Shown here piece after piece: positions 1-8,735 of a stretch of DNA of 64,000 bases. The DNA comes from Saccharothrix tamanrassetensis (GTDB lineage Bacteria; Actinomycetota; Actinomycetes; Mycobacteriales; Pseudonocardiaceae). Below the pieces are notes generated by a model. That model searched no databases. It saw nothing but the letters and a program-made list of their open reading frames with translations, and was not told where the DNA came from. The DNA lies in NCBI RefSeq assembly GCF_014203665.1, contig NZ_JACHJN010000013.1, forward strand, positions 62,001 to 126,000. The letters run 5' to 3'. Each line of letters begins with the position of its first letter. Position 1 is the first letter of the stretch. The translations under genes were made by a program, and so were the position numbers.

Positions 1-1655
1 TCGTGGAACGAGTACCGACCGCCGTGCGCCCGGAGCAGCCGGGCGGCCGCGAGGCGGGCCAGCAGCGCACCGGCCGCGCCCACCGACAGGTCGCCGGCGT
101 TGGCCGCGGCCTCGGCCGTGAAGTCCGGCCCCGGCACGGCGCCGAGCAGGCGGAACAGCCGGCGGGCGGCGGGCGGCAGGTCGGCGTGCGCCAGTTCGGC
201 CGGCCCGCGGTCGCCGAGCCGTTCGACGTAGCGGGCCACCGGGCCGTCGCCCACCGCCGCGGCGGCGATGGCCAGCGTCGACGGCAGGTACCCGCAGCGC
301 TCGGCGAGCTCCTCGGCGGCCGGGCCGGTGCGGCGCAGCAGCGCCAGCGCTTCGTCCTTCGCCAGCACGTCCACCGCCACCCGGCGGGCCCCGTCCACCG
401 CGATCAGGCCCCGCAGGTCGTCCCGGCTGGTGATCAGCACCGGGCAGCCGGCCGCGCCCGGCAGCAACGGGCGGACCTGGTCCGGCGCGGCGGCGTTGTC
501 CAGCACCAGCAGCATCCGCCGGCCGGCCAGCAGCGAGCGGAACAGCGAGCTCTGCTCGTCCGGGTCGACCGGGATCTGCTCCGGCGGCACGCCCAGCGCC
601 CGCAGGAACCTGGTCAGCACGTCCACCGCGGCCGGCGGCGGACCGCAGGCGTGGCCGCGCAGGTCCGCGTACAGCCGGCCGTCCGGGAACCGGTGCCGCA
701 GCCGGTGCGCCAGCCGCACCGCGAGCGCCGTCTTGCCCACCCCGGGCACGCCGGTCAGCACCACGATCGGCACCGCCGTGCCGGTCTCGTCCGGCGCCAC
801 CAGCCGGGCCACCCGGTCGACCACCTCGGCGCGCCCCACGAACCCCGGCACGTCCGGCGGCAGCTGGTCGGGCACGTCCGGGTCGGCCGGTTCGGCGGGC
901 GCGGCCAGCGCCGGGTCGCCGACCAGGATCGCCTGGTGCACCCGGCGCAGCTCCGCGCCCGGCTCGACGCCCAGCTGGTCGGCCAGCACCCGGTCCACCC
1001 GGCGGAACGCCTCCAGCGCCTCCGCCTGCCGGCTGCCCCGGTACAGCGCGACCATCAGCTGCGCCCAGAACCGCTCCCGCAGCGGGTGGTCGGTGGTGAG
1101 GCCGCGCAGCACCGGCACCAGGCGCTCGTGGTTGCCCAGCGCCAGCTCGACGTCGTTGCGCTCCTCGTGCACGACCATCAGGCGCTCGGTCAGCCGGGGC
1201 ACCTCCTCGTGCCGCAGGGCTTCGGACGGGACGTCCGCGAGCGCCGGGCCGCGCCAGAGGTCCAGCGCCTCCGCGTACAGGTCGGCGGCGCGGGCCGGGT
1301 CACCCTGCCGCGCGGCCTGGCGGGCGAGGCCCGCGGTGGTCGTGAAGCGGTGCGCGTCGACCTGCTCGGGCGTCACCACGAGGCGGTAGCCGTCGGAGGT
1401 CGTGCGGATGAGCGAAGGGTCGCCGAGCAGCTGCCGCAGCCGCATGACGTAGGTCTGGAGGGTGCCCCGCGTGCGGGCGGGCGGGTCGTCGCCCCAGAGG
1501 AACGCGACCAGCTCGTTCACCGCCACCACACGGCCCGCACGCAGGGACAACGCCGCCAGCAGCGCCCGGTGCTTGCCCGCCCGGACCGGCACGCCACGGC
1601 CGTCGAGGCGTACTTCGAGGGGGCCGAGCAGCCCGAACGACGGCCCCGATCCCAT
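1..1655 (-). CDS. AfsR/SARP family transcriptional regulator (3' end outside window)
   Basis: Encodes at least 551 residues of a SARP-type activator and runs off the left edge. Reading the minus strand from the ATG at 1655 gives an OmpR-like winged helix (about residues 5-95), a bacterial transcriptional activation domain (about 100-245) and an NB-ARC-like ATPase with P-loop GVPGVGKTA at 302-310, Walker B LLVLDNA near 382-388 and ITSRD near 408-412. This order is that of AfsR-type regulators, which bind direct repeats near the -35 and switch on pathway genes, often antibiotic clusters; a TPR tail usually follows and would lie outside. The target is unknown because the neighbour to the left is not visible. 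The start is supported by a purine-rich GAGG stretch just upstream. Confidence 0.9.
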   Translation of the reverse strand, partial: MGSGPSFGLLGPLEVRLDGRGVPVRAGKHRALLAALSLRAGRVVAVNELVAFLWGDDPPARTRGTLQTYVMRLRQLLGDPSLIRTTSDGYRLVVTPEQVDAHRFTTTAGLARQAARQGDPARAADLYAEALDLWRGPALADVPSEALRHEEVPRLTERLMVVHEERNDVELALGNHERLVPVLRGLTTDHPLRERFWAQLMVALYRGSRQAEALEAFRRVDRVLADQLGVEPGAELRRVHQAILVGDPALAAPAEPADPDVPDQLPPDVPGFVGRAEVVDRVARLVAPDETGTAVPIVVLTGVPGVGKTALAVRLAHRLRHRFPDGRLYADLRGHACGPPPAAVDVLTRFLRALGVPPEQIPVDPDEQSSLFRSLLAGRRMLLVLDNAAAPDQVRPLLPGAAGCPVLITSRDDLRGLIAVDGARRVAVDVLAKDEALALLRRTGPAAEELAERCGYLPSTLAIAAAAVGDGPVARYVERLGDRGPAELAHADLPPAARRLFRLLGAVPGPDFTAEAAANAGDLSVGAAGALLARLAAARLLRAHGGRYSFH

Positions 1656-1766
1656 CCTCGTTCCCCTCGAATGAACGTCCGGCGGATCCCCTCCCGGTCA
1701 GCCGCTGACGGCGCGAGTCACCGTCGCGTCAGCGATACGACAGCGCGCTCGGGCAGTCTTTGGGAC

Positions 1767-1788
1767 GTCCCGGTTGGGGGACCGGGAC
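1767..1788. repeat. 8-bp inverted repeat in the SARP/fadD15 intergenic space
   Basis: GTCCCGGT and ACCGGGAC flank a 6-nt loop, 112 bp upstream of the SARP start codon. It could be an operator for the SARP gene or a structure in the read-through RNA from fadD15. The rest of 1656-1914 holds only the terminator-like stem described next; no gene is seen. Confidence 0.4.
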
Positions 1789-1834
1789 AACAAGCTTCTC
1801 GAATCCGCGCCAGCGGATGACGATCACTGGGGGT

Positions 1835-1870
1835 CGGGTGGCCCGCGCCGTTGCCGGTGCGGGCCACCCG
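1835..1870 (-). terminator. Intrinsic terminator-like stem downstream of fadD15
   Basis: A perfect 12-bp stem (CGGGTGGCCCGC at 1835-1846 with its complement at 1859-1870, 12-nt loop) lies 44 bp past the fadD15 stop. There is no U-tract on the minus strand, which is common for actinobacterial terminators. Confidence 0.7.
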
Positions 1871-1914
1871 TCTTATGCGCGGGAACTGTAGACCGGCCGG
1901 CCCGGGCCGCGGGC

Positions 1915-3723
1915 TCAGTTCGCGTAAATCGCTTCGATGTCCTGCTGGTAGGTCGACGCGACGACCGTCCGGCGCAGCTTGAGGCTCGGCGTCATCTCGC
2001 CGCCGGCCTCGGTGAAGTCCACCGGCAGGATGCGGAACTTCTTGATCGCCTCCGCCTTGGACACCGCCTGGTTGGCCTCGTCCACGGCCGCCTGGATCAC
2101 CCCGCGCAGCGTCTCGTCGTCGAGCAGGTCCGCCACGGTCGCCGACGCGGGCTTCCCGTGCTGCTGCTTCCAGGCCGGGAAGAACTCCGGGTCGATGGTG
2201 ATCAGCGCGCCGATGAACGGCTGCGCGTCGCCCACCACCATGCACTGGCTGATGAGCGGGTGCGACCGCAGCCGGTCCTCCAGCACGGCCGGCGAGACGT
2301 TCTTGCCGCCCGCCGTGACGATGATCTCCTTCTTCCGGCCGGTGATCCTGAGGAACCCGTCGCCGTCCAGCTCGCCGATGTCACCGGAGTGGAACCAGCC
2401 GTCGTCCAGCGCTTCCTTGGTGGCCGCCGGGTTGTTCCAGTAGCCGCGGAACACCACGTCGCCCTTGACCAGGATCTCACCGTCCTCGGCGATGCGCACC
2501 GAGGTGCCGGCCACCGGCCGCCCGACCGTGCCCACCCGGAACGCCGTCTCGGTGTTCACGCACGCCGCCGCGCTGGTCTCGGTCAGGCCGTAGCCCTCCA
2601 GCACCGGCACGCCGACGCCCCGGAAGAAGTGCGCCAGCCGCGCACCCAGCGGAGCGCCGCCGGACACCGCCGCGATGCACCGGCCGCCCAGCGCCGCCTG
2701 GAGCTTGGCGTAGACGAGCTTGCCGAACAGGGCGTGCTTGAGCTTCAGGCCGAGCCCCGGGCCGCCGGCGTCCAGCGCCTGGCTGTACTCGACCGCGGTC
2801 GCCTCGGCGGCGTCGAAGATCTTGCCCTTGCCCGCCGCGTGCGCCTTCTGCTTGGCGCCGTTGTAGACCTTCTCGAACACCCGCGGCACGGCCACCACGA
2901 ACGTCGGGCGGAACGACTGGAGGTCCTCCACCAGGTTCTTCACGTCCGCCGTGTGCCCCAGCGTGACCCGCGTGTACACAGCGCACAGGGCGATCGCGCG
3001 GGCCAGGATGTGCGCCAGCGGCAGGAACACCAGCAGCGAGTTGCCCGCCTGCATGAGCTGGGGGAACGCGGCGACGTCGGCCCGCACCTCGGCCAGCAGG
3101 TTGCGGTGCGTGAGCTCGCAGCCCTTGGGGCGGCCGGTGGTGCCGGAGGTGTAGACGATGGTCGCGGTGTCGTCCGCGCCGACCTCTCTGCGCCGGGCCC
3201 GCGCGTCCTCGTCGGACACGCCCGCGCCCAGCGCGGTCAGCTCGTCGATCGCGCCCGCGGCGTCCCCGTTCGGACCTTCGACCTGCCACACGTCGCGCAC
3301 CTCGGGCAGGCCCGCCACGACCGAGTCGACCGTGGCGCGGTGCGCGTCGGTCTCCACGAACACGGCCCTGGCCGCCGAGTCGGACAGGATCCACTCGACC
3401 TGCTCGGCCGAGGACGTCTCGTAGATCGGCACCACGACGCCGCCCGCGTACCAGATGGCGAAGTCGAGCAGGGTCCACTCGTAGCGGGTCTTGGACATCA
3501 GGCCGACCCGCTCGCCGGGCTGCAGACCCGACGCGACCAGGCCCTTGGCGACCGCCAGCACCTGGGCGGCGAAGTCGCGGGCGGTCACGTCGACCCAGGT
3601 CCCGTCGACGCGCCGGCGGAAGCTGACGGCGTTGCCGAAGCGCTCCGCGTTCGCCTGCACCATGTCGGTGAGGTTCTCCTCGGCAGCCACAGTGGCGGTG
3701 GCGGGGACGCTGAACTCGCGCAC
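1915..3723 (-). CDS. fadD15: Long-chain fatty acid--CoA ligase (FadD15-like)
   Basis: 602 residues. Activates fatty acids to acyl-AMP and then acyl-CoA (AMP-dependent synthetase/ligase family). The AMP-binding P-loop YTSGTTGRPKG is at 191-201, the YGLTET adenine-binding motif lies mid-protein, and the GRKKEIIVTAGGKNVSP linker/hinge is near the C-terminal domain. Length matches mycobacterial FadD15 (about 600 residues), and the neighbours (SRPBCC, ArsA-like ATPase) are the same as around Rv2187, which supports orthology. GTG start with GGAGG a few bases upstream. It is divergent from the following SRPBCC gene, with about 110 bp shared upstream space. Confidence 0.93.
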   Translation of the reverse strand: MREFSVPATATVAAEENLTDMVQANAERFGNAVSFRRRVDGTWVDVTARDFAAQVLAVAKGLVASGLQPGERVGLMSKTRYEWTLLDFAIWYAGGVVVPIYETSSAEQVEWILSDSAARAVFVETDAHRATVDSVVAGLPEVRDVWQVEGPNGDAAGAIDELTALGAGVSDEDARARRREVGADDTATIVYTSGTTGRPKGCELTHRNLLAEVRADVAAFPQLMQAGNSLLVFLPLAHILARAIALCAVYTRVTLGHTADVKNLVEDLQSFRPTFVVAVPRVFEKVYNGAKQKAHAAGKGKIFDAAEATAVEYSQALDAGGPGLGLKLKHALFGKLVYAKLQAALGGRCIAAVSGGAPLGARLAHFFRGVGVPVLEGYGLTETSAAACVNTETAFRVGTVGRPVAGTSVRIAEDGEILVKGDVVFRGYWNNPAATKEALDDGWFHSGDIGELDGDGFLRITGRKKEIIVTAGGKNVSPAVLEDRLRSHPLISQCMVVGDAQPFIGALITIDPEFFPAWKQQHGKPASATVADLLDDETLRGVIQAAVDEANQAVSKAEAIKKFRILPVDFTEAGGEMTPSLKLRRTVVASTYQQDIEAIYAN

Positions 3724-3835
3724 GTCAACCTCCGGACGATTGTTTGTTACCGGTGGGGAAACCTAGCCTGTGATTCCGGCGATACACCAGGCCGGTGGGA
3801 TGTTCCGTAACCGTGTCGTGGCACTCTTCCCACCC

Positions 3836-4216
3836 GTGCCGAGCTTGGACGTCGTGGACGAGACCTTTCTCGCAGTTCCTCCCGAGGTGGTCGCCGCCGC
3901 TTTCGCGGACCCTTCCGCGTGGACCCGGTACTGGCCCGACCTCATTCTGGACGTGTACCTCGACCGGGGCGCGCAGGGACTGCGCTGGACGGTGGCCGGC
4001 GCGTTGGTCGGAACGATGGAGGTGTGGCTGGAGCAGGTGCTCGACGGCACGCTGCTCCACTACTTCCTGCGGGCCGACCTGCCGGGCGAGCCCTCGCCCA
4101 AGCGGCTGCGGCAGGAGCTGCGCCGCCGGCAGCTGGCCGCCAAAGAGGTGTCGCTGGGCCTCAAGACGACCTTGGAGGCCGGGCGCGCTCCGGGCGTTCC
4201 GCCTGCGCTGCCGTAG
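3836..4216 (+). CDS. SRPBCC family protein (polyketide cyclase/START-like)
   Basis: About 126 residues from the GTG at 3836 (VPSLDVVDETFLAVPPE). The N-terminal strand, an Ala/Asp-rich helix (PPEVVAAAFADPSAWTRYWPD), and later strands ending in a long basic helix (PSPKRLRQELRRRQLAAKE) fit a helix-grip fold that binds a hydrophobic ligand. The ligand is unknown. An upstream ATG at 3800 has a purine run (AGG) in front and is a possible alternative start; ATG 3770 is less likely. It opens a same-strand run reaching to 8009. A second SRPBCC gene lies two genes downstream, so the two may be distant paralogues. Confidence 0.8.
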   Translation: MPSLDVVDETFLAVPPEVVAAAFADPSAWTRYWPDLILDVYLDRGAQGLRWTVAGALVGTMEVWLEQVLDGTLLHYFLRADLPGEPSPKRLRQELRRRQLAAKEVSLGLKTTLEAGRAPGVPPALP

Positions 4217-4219
4217 ATT
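4214..4219 (+). promoter_or_regulatory. -10 element TAGATT for a leaderless phosphoesterase mRNA
   Basis: TAGATT is followed by 7 nt and then the GTG start at 4227. This TANNNT-N6/7-start layout recurs at several genes in the window. It overlaps the stop codon of the SRPBCC gene. Confidence 0.45.
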
Positions 4220-4226
4220 CCAGGGG

Positions 4227-5015
4227 GTGCGGGTTCACGTCGTCTCGGATGTCCACGGCAACGCGGAGGCCCTCGCCCGGGCGGGTGACGGCGCCGACGC
4301 CCTGGTGGTCCTGGGGGACCTGGTCGACTTCGTCGACTACTACGACCACGGCAAGGGCATCCTCGGCAGGGTCTTCGGCGCGGAGAAGGTCGAGGTGTTC
4401 GCCCGGCTGCGGCGCGGCCGGATGGGCACGGAGACCGTGCACTACGTCCGGTCGCTGTGGGACAGCCTGGACGACGCCGCGTCGGTGGTCCGCGAAGCCG
4501 TGCTGGAGCAGTACACCGAGCTGTTCGCGGCGATGAGCGCCCCGACCTACGCGACACCGGGCAACGTGGACAGCCCCGAGCTGTGGCCGAGGTTCGCCCA
4601 CGACGGGGTGCACGTGCTCGACGGCGAGTCGGCGGAGATCGGCGGCCTGCGGTTCGGGTTCGTCGGCGGCGCGCTGCGCTCGCCCGGTTTCGTGCGGCGG
4701 CCCGGTGCGCCCTGGTACCCGTACCTGCGCACCGAGGAGGAGTACGGCGCGGCGCTGGCCGGGCTCGGTGAGGTGGACGTGCTGTGCACGCACATCCCGC
4801 CGGCGGTGGCCGAGCTGACCTACGACGTGGTGGCGCGGCGGCCGGAGCTGGGGTCCGCGTCGCTGCTGGCGGCGATCGAGCGGGTCCGGCCCCGGTGGTC
4901 GGTGTTCGGCCACGTGCACCAGCCGATGGCCCGCCGGGTGCGGGTCGGCTGGACCGAATGCGTCAACGTCGGCCACTTCCAGCGCAGCGGCACGCCCCAC
5001 GTGTTGCGCTGGTGA
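4227..5015 (+). CDS. Metallophosphoesterase family protein
   Basis: 262 residues from GTG 4227. Calcineurin-like phosphoesterase with the full metal-binding set: SDVHGN (D8, H10), GD (30-31) in VVLGDLVDF, GNVD near residue 112 in place of the usual GNHD, THIPP, and GHVHQP near the C-terminus. The family hydrolyses phosphomono- or diesters with two metal ions; the substrate cannot be read from sequence. The Asn-Val-Asp variation drops the usual histidine of the GNHD motif, which may change activity. It follows the SRPBCC gene by 10 bp and precedes another SRPBCC gene by 27 bp. Confidence 0.9.
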   Translation: MRVHVVSDVHGNAEALARAGDGADALVVLGDLVDFVDYYDHGKGILGRVFGAEKVEVFARLRRGRMGTETVHYVRSLWDSLDDAASVVREAVLEQYTELFAAMSAPTYATPGNVDSPELWPRFAHDGVHVLDGESAEIGGLRFGFVGGALRSPGFVRRPGAPWYPYLRTEEEYGAALAGLGEVDVLCTHIPPAVAELTYDVVARRPELGSASLLAAIERVRPRWSVFGHVHQPMARRVRVGWTECVNVGHFQRSGTPHVLRW

Positions 5016-5029
5016 CGAGAACCACCGGG

Positions 5030-5035
5030 TAGCCT
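5030..5035 (+). promoter_or_regulatory. -10 element TAGCCT for a leaderless SRPBCC mRNA
   Basis: TAGCCT, 7 nt, then ATG 5043. No Shine-Dalgarno sequence lies between the stop of the previous gene and this start. Confidence 0.5.
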
Positions 5036-5042
5036 CCCCGGC

Positions 5043-5480
5043 ATGGCCGACGAGTCCACCCAGTCCATCGTCATAGACGCGGAGCCCTCGCGGATCGTGG
5101 CGGTGATCGCCGACTTCGCCGCGTACCCCGAGTGGGCCAACGGGGTGAAGCGCACCGAGGTGCTGGAGACCGGTTCGGACGGCTACCCGGCGCAGGTCAA
5201 GTTCAACATCGACCAGGGGCCGATCAAGGACGAGTACGTGCTGGCCTACGACGAGTGGTCGCCGCAGCGGATCTCGTGGCGCCTGGTCAAGGGGCAGATG
5301 CAGAAGTCCCAGGAGGGCAGCTACGCGTTCACCGCGCGGGGCGGCTCGACCGAGGTGACCTACACGCTGTCCGTGCAGCTGGTGGTGCCGATGATCGGCC
5401 TGTTCCGCCGCAAGGCCGAGAAGATGATCATGGACACCGCGCTGAAGGAGCTCAAGCGCCGGGTGGAAAACGCTGGATGA
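5043..5480 (+). CDS. SRPBCC family protein (Rv2185c-like)
   Basis: 145 residues, a compact START/Bet v 1-like fold: an N-terminal strand (QSIVIDAEPSRIVAVIAD), the YPEWANGVK turn, central strands with FNIDQGPIKDEYVLAY, and a C-terminal helix ending MDTALKELKRRVE. It resembles the mycobacterial TB16.3 protein encoded beside the ArsA-like ATPase. No catalytic residues are evident; a lipid or small hydrophobic ligand is the family expectation. Its stop overlaps the start of the ATPase gene (ATGA), so the two are translationally coupled and may act together. Confidence 0.88.
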   Translation: MADESTQSIVIDAEPSRIVAVIADFAAYPEWANGVKRTEVLETGSDGYPAQVKFNIDQGPIKDEYVLAYDEWSPQRISWRLVKGQMQKSQEGSYAFTARGGSTEVTYTLSVQLVVPMIGLFRRKAEKMIMDTALKELKRRVENAG

Positions 5481-6667
5481 GCGCGCGCCTGCTGCTGTTC
5501 ACCGGTAAGGGCGGGGTCGGCAAGACGACCCTGGCCGCCGCCACCTCGGCCGCGCTGGCGGCCGGGGGACGCAAGGCGCTGGTCGTGTCCACCGACCCGG
5601 CGCACTCGCTGGGCGACGCGTTCGGCATCGCGCTGGGCTCGGCCGTGACCGAGGTCGACGCCGGCCTGCACGCCGCCCAGGTCGATCCCCGTGCGCTGGT
5701 CGACGAGACGTGGCGGGAGCTGCGCGGACACCTCCGGACCGTGCTGGCGGGCGCCGGCGTGGACGAACTGGACGCCGAGGAGCTGACCGTGCTGCCCGGC
5801 GTGGAGGAGCTGCTCGCGCTCGCCGAGGTGCGGCGACTGGTCCACGGCGGGCCGTGGGACGTGGTGGTCGTGGACTGCGGGCCGACGGCCGAGACGCTGC
5901 GGCTGCTGGCGCTGCCCGAAGCGGTCTCGTCCTACCTGGAACGGCTGTTCCCCACCCACCGCCGGGTGGTGCGCGGCCTGCTGGCCGGGCTGGCGGGCAA
6001 CGGCTCGTCGGCGGAGAGGTGGGACGCCACCGCCGACGCCCTCGGGCGCCTCGCGGAGAACCTGGCACAGCTGCGCGGCCTGCTGACGTCCCCGTCGACC
6101 GGCGTCCGGCTGGTGCTGACCCCCGAACGGGTGGTCGCCGCCGAGACCCGCCGCACGGTGACCGCGCTGGCGTTGCAGGGCATCCGGGTCGACGGGGTGG
6201 TCGTCAACCGCCTCGTGCCGCACCCCGGCGCGGAGAGCGGACCGGCGGCGACGTGGCTGCGGACCCGCCGGACCGAGCAGGAGGCCGTGCTGGCGTCGCT
6301 GGACCTGGGGCCGATGAGGACCGTCGAGCACCGGGCCGGGGAACCGGTCGGGCTGCCGGCGCTGCTGGAGCTCGCGGACGACTTGTACCGGGGCGCGGAC
6401 CCGTTGGACGGGGTCGGGGCGGGCGCGCCGCTGATCGACGTCGTGCGGGTCGACGACGAGTACGAACTGCGGCTGGCGCTGGTGGTCGGCGACTCGGAAC
6501 TGGACCTGGCGCGGGTCGGCGACGACCTGGCGGTCACCGTGGACGGCCGGCGCAAGCTGATCACCCTGCCGTCGCTGCTGCGGCGGTGCCTGGTGGTCGG
6601 CGCGGAACTGGACGACACCGGGTTGGCGGTGCGGTTCCGCCCCGACCCCGACCTCTGGATGCGGTGA
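5477..6667 (+). CDS. ArsA/GET3-family ATPase
   Basis: 396 residues. Deviant Walker A GKGGVGKTT at 10-18 right after the first strand, switch I STDPAHSLGDAFG near 40-52 and VVDCGPTAETLRLL in the switch II region place it in the ArsA/GET3 group of SIMIBI ATPases. Only one ATPase unit is present, and no arsenite-transport genes are nearby. In mycobacteria the same gene (Rv2184c) also stands next to an SRPBCC gene, so a conserved role with a hydrophobic client is more likely than arsenic export. The start overlaps the preceding stop by 4 nt. Confidence 0.9.
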   Translation: MSARLLLFTGKGGVGKTTLAAATSAALAAGGRKALVVSTDPAHSLGDAFGIALGSAVTEVDAGLHAAQVDPRALVDETWRELRGHLRTVLAGAGVDELDAEELTVLPGVEELLALAEVRRLVHGGPWDVVVVDCGPTAETLRLLALPEAVSSYLERLFPTHRRVVRGLLAGLAGNGSSAERWDATADALGRLAENLAQLRGLLTSPSTGVRLVLTPERVVAAETRRTVTALALQGIRVDGVVVNRLVPHPGAESGPAATWLRTRRTEQEAVLASLDLGPMRTVEHRAGEPVGLPALLELADDLYRGADPLDGVGAGAPLIDVVRVDDEYELRLALVVGDSELDLARVGDDLAVTVDGRRKLITLPSLLRRCLVVGAELDDTGLAVRFRPDPDLWMR

Positions 6668-7044
6668 GGCACGTGGACGCGAAACTCGCCGAGGAACTCC
6701 GGCTGCTGCTCGACGCCGCCGCCGAACGCGCCCAGCCCTGGCTGCACAAGCTCGCCGCCGACGGCGAGCACGACACCCGGACCTGCGGCTGGTGCCCGTT
6801 GTGCAACGCGGTGGCGCTGGTGCGCGGTGACCGTTCGGAGCTGGCGGCTCGTGCGGCCGAACACGTGGCCGGTCTGATCGCCGTGCTGCGGGCGGCGTTG
6901 GCGGAGCCCGAGGATTCGGCGTCGGCTGCCGCGTCGGCTTCCGCGGAGTCGGACCCGGACGCGGAGGGAACTGCGCCGACCAGGCCACGCGTGCAGCACA
7001 TCCCCGTGGTCCGGTCGTCGCGCTCCGAGCAGCAGCCGTGCTGA
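6664..7044 (+). CDS. Conserved hypothetical protein with a CxxC-x2-C motif (Rv2183c-like)
   Basis: 126 residues from GTG 6664, whose start overlaps the ATPase stop (GTGA); GTG 6673 is an alternative. The N-terminal half is helical, with a cysteine cluster CGWCPLCNA near residue 41 that could bind a metal. The C-terminal third is an acidic Ala/Ser/Glu stretch (PEDSASAAASASAESD) ending in a basic tail. Position equals Rv2183c in mycobacteria. The function is not known. Its stop overlaps the glucokinase start, so it is embedded in the operon. Confidence 0.8.
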   Translation: MRHVDAKLAEELRLLLDAAAERAQPWLHKLAADGEHDTRTCGWCPLCNAVALVRGDRSELAARAAEHVAGLIAVLRAALAEPEDSASAAASASAESDPDAEGTAPTRPRVQHIPVVRSSRSEQQPC

Positions 7045-8009
7045 CAGTCGGCGTCGACGTCGGCGGGACGAGTGTGCGAGCCGGCGTGGTCAACGCCGAC
7101 GGGGCTGTTCTGGACACGTCCCGCGCCGCGACCCCGTCCGGTGAGGAGGCGTTGGAGGAGGCCGTCGGCGCCGCGGTCGCGGAACTCGCCGCCAGGCACC
7201 GGGTGGCGGCGGTGGGGCTGGCCGTGGCCGGCTTCGTCGCCCAGGACCGCCGGACGGTGCTCTTCGCCCCGCACCTGGCGTGGCGCCGGGCTCCCGTCGC
7301 GGACCGCATCTCGCAGCGCGTGGGGATGCCCGTGGTGTTGGAGCACGACGCCAACGCGGCGGCGCTGGCCGAACACCGCTTCGGTGCGGCGCGCGGTGCG
7401 CGGATCGCGGCCCTGGTGGCCATCGGAACCGGGATCGGCGGTGCGCTGCTCATCGACGGCAAGGTCTTCCGGGGTGCGCACGGCGTCGCACCGGAGTTGG
7501 GTCACCTGCGGCTCGTGCCCGAGGGGCGATCTTGTCCGTGTGGCAAGAACGGTTGCTGGGAGCGCTATTGCAGCGGCACGGCGCTGACCACGACGGCGGT
7601 GGAACTGCTGGCCCGCCATCCCGGCGTGTCGACCGTGTTGGCCCGCGAGGCGCTGGGCGACTCCCGCGCCGTGACCGGCCGCCGGGTGGCCGGCGCCGCG
7701 CGCGACGGTGACCCCCTGGCGAAGCAGGCGATGTCCGACCTGGCCCGTTGGCTGGGCGAGGGCCTGGCGTTGGTGGCGGACGTGTACGACCCCGAGGTGG
7801 TCGTCATCGGTGGGGGCGTCTCCGAGTCGGCGCCGTTGTTCCTGGACGAGGCGCGTGAGCGGTACGCGGCAGTGGTGACCGGCGCGGGCCACCGACCACT
7901 GGCCCGGATACGCACCGCGCAGCTGGGCGACGACGCCGGCATCGTCGGCGTGGCCACCGTCGCCCGCGAACTGGCCACCCCGCGCACCGCCCGCAACGGC
8001 CGCCGCTGA
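7038..8009 (+). CDS. glk: ROK family glucokinase
   Basis: 323 residues. Phosphorylates glucose with ATP, feeding glycolysis and the Entner-Doudoroff genes seen later in the window. ATP-binding DVGGTSVRAG at 7-16, catalytic Asp104 in EHDANAA, and the ROK zinc site His156 with C166-x-C168-x4-C173 (CPCGKNGCWERYCSG) are intact, as is VIGGGVS near the C-terminus. GTG start at 7038 overlaps the previous gene by 7 nt. ROK kinases can also act on mannose, N-acetylglucosamine or allose, but the intact zinc loop and operon position favour glucokinase. Confidence 0.9.
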   Translation: MLTVGVDVGGTSVRAGVVNADGAVLDTSRAATPSGEEALEEAVGAAVAELAARHRVAAVGLAVAGFVAQDRRTVLFAPHLAWRRAPVADRISQRVGMPVVLEHDANAAALAEHRFGAARGARIAALVAIGTGIGGALLIDGKVFRGAHGVAPELGHLRLVPEGRSCPCGKNGCWERYCSGTALTTTAVELLARHPGVSTVLAREALGDSRAVTGRRVAGAARDGDPLAKQAMSDLARWLGEGLALVADVYDPEVVVIGGGVSESAPLFLDEARERYAAVVTGAGHRPLARIRTAQLGDDAGIVGVATVARELATPRTARNGRR

Positions 8010-8033
8010 CCGCTGCGCCGCCGACCTGGCTCT

Positions 8034-8074
8034 ACCGCCTCACAGGACGGCCTGGCCCCACCGCGTCACAGGAC
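8034..8074. repeat. Two 15-nt direct repeats at the end of the glucokinase operon
   Basis: ACCGCCTCACAGGAC (8034-8048) and ACCGCGTCACAGGAC (8060-8074) differ at one base. The second copy overlaps the end of the convergent membrane protein gene. No terminator stem is obvious here. Confidence 0.5.
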
Positions 8075-8533
8075 CGCGCCGTCGTCCCAGCCCGAATCGG
8101 GCGGTGGGCCGTTGCGGATGCGGAGGACCAGCCAGCCGACGCCCGAGCACAGCACGATCAGCGCCAGCGGGGTGCCGATCCTGGAGGCGAGGCCGAACAG
8201 CCCGGGCACCACCAGCAGGACCACCCCCAGCACGATGAGCAGCAGGGCGGCGATCGTGCCCGGTCGCAGGGCGGGCAGGGGCGGCGGTTCCGGGGGGACG
8301 AAGTGGTCGTCCGGGTCGTCGGGGACCTCGTCCGGGTCGTCGTCGGCGGTGGCCACGGCCTGGTGGCCTTCCGCGTGGGTCGGCTTGACGGGCTCGGCCT
8401 CGTCGTCCGGGGTGTCCGCCTCGTCGTCCGGCCAGGTCCTGCCGACGCCCTCGCGTTCCAGGCCGGCCACGATCTCGGCGAAGGTCGCGTCCACGTCCTC
8501 CGGGCCGTCCGTCGAGTCGCGTCGGGAGTTCAT
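8066..8533 (-). CDS. Small membrane protein of unknown function
   Basis: 155 residues from ATG 8533, chosen because GGAG lies 7 nt upstream; the frame stays open to 8632. The N-terminal 85 residues are acidic and Pro/Asp-rich (PDDEADTPDDEAEPVK, DDDPDEVPDDPDDH) and presumably cytoplasmic. Two adjacent hydrophobic helices follow (PGTIAALLLIVLGVVLLVV and GTPLALIVLCSGVGWLVL), then a short basic and acidic tail. No known domain is recognised. It is convergent with the glucokinase gene and divergent from the acyltransferase. Confidence 0.75.
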   Translation of the reverse strand: MNSRRDSTDGPEDVDATFAEIVAGLEREGVGRTWPDDEADTPDDEAEPVKPTHAEGHQAVATADDDPDEVPDDPDDHFVPPEPPPLPALRPGTIAALLLIVLGVVLLVVPGLFGLASRIGTPLALIVLCSGVGWLVLRIRNGPPPDSGWDDGAVL

Positions 8534-8735
8534 CGGCGTGCTCCAGCCCTCCGGTCGTGCGGGCGCGTCCCTCTGCCAGGCTCCATCGTCCCACGAGGCC
8601 GTTGTGTTGCGGATTACGGCAGCCGGTGGCACTTGCGACCGTACCGCCCGAATGCGGGTCTTCGTTGTGCCTGGTGCGGTTGGCTCCGTACGCTGACGCC
8701 GGGGATCAAGGCACGTCGAGGAGGCGCTCCCAGCA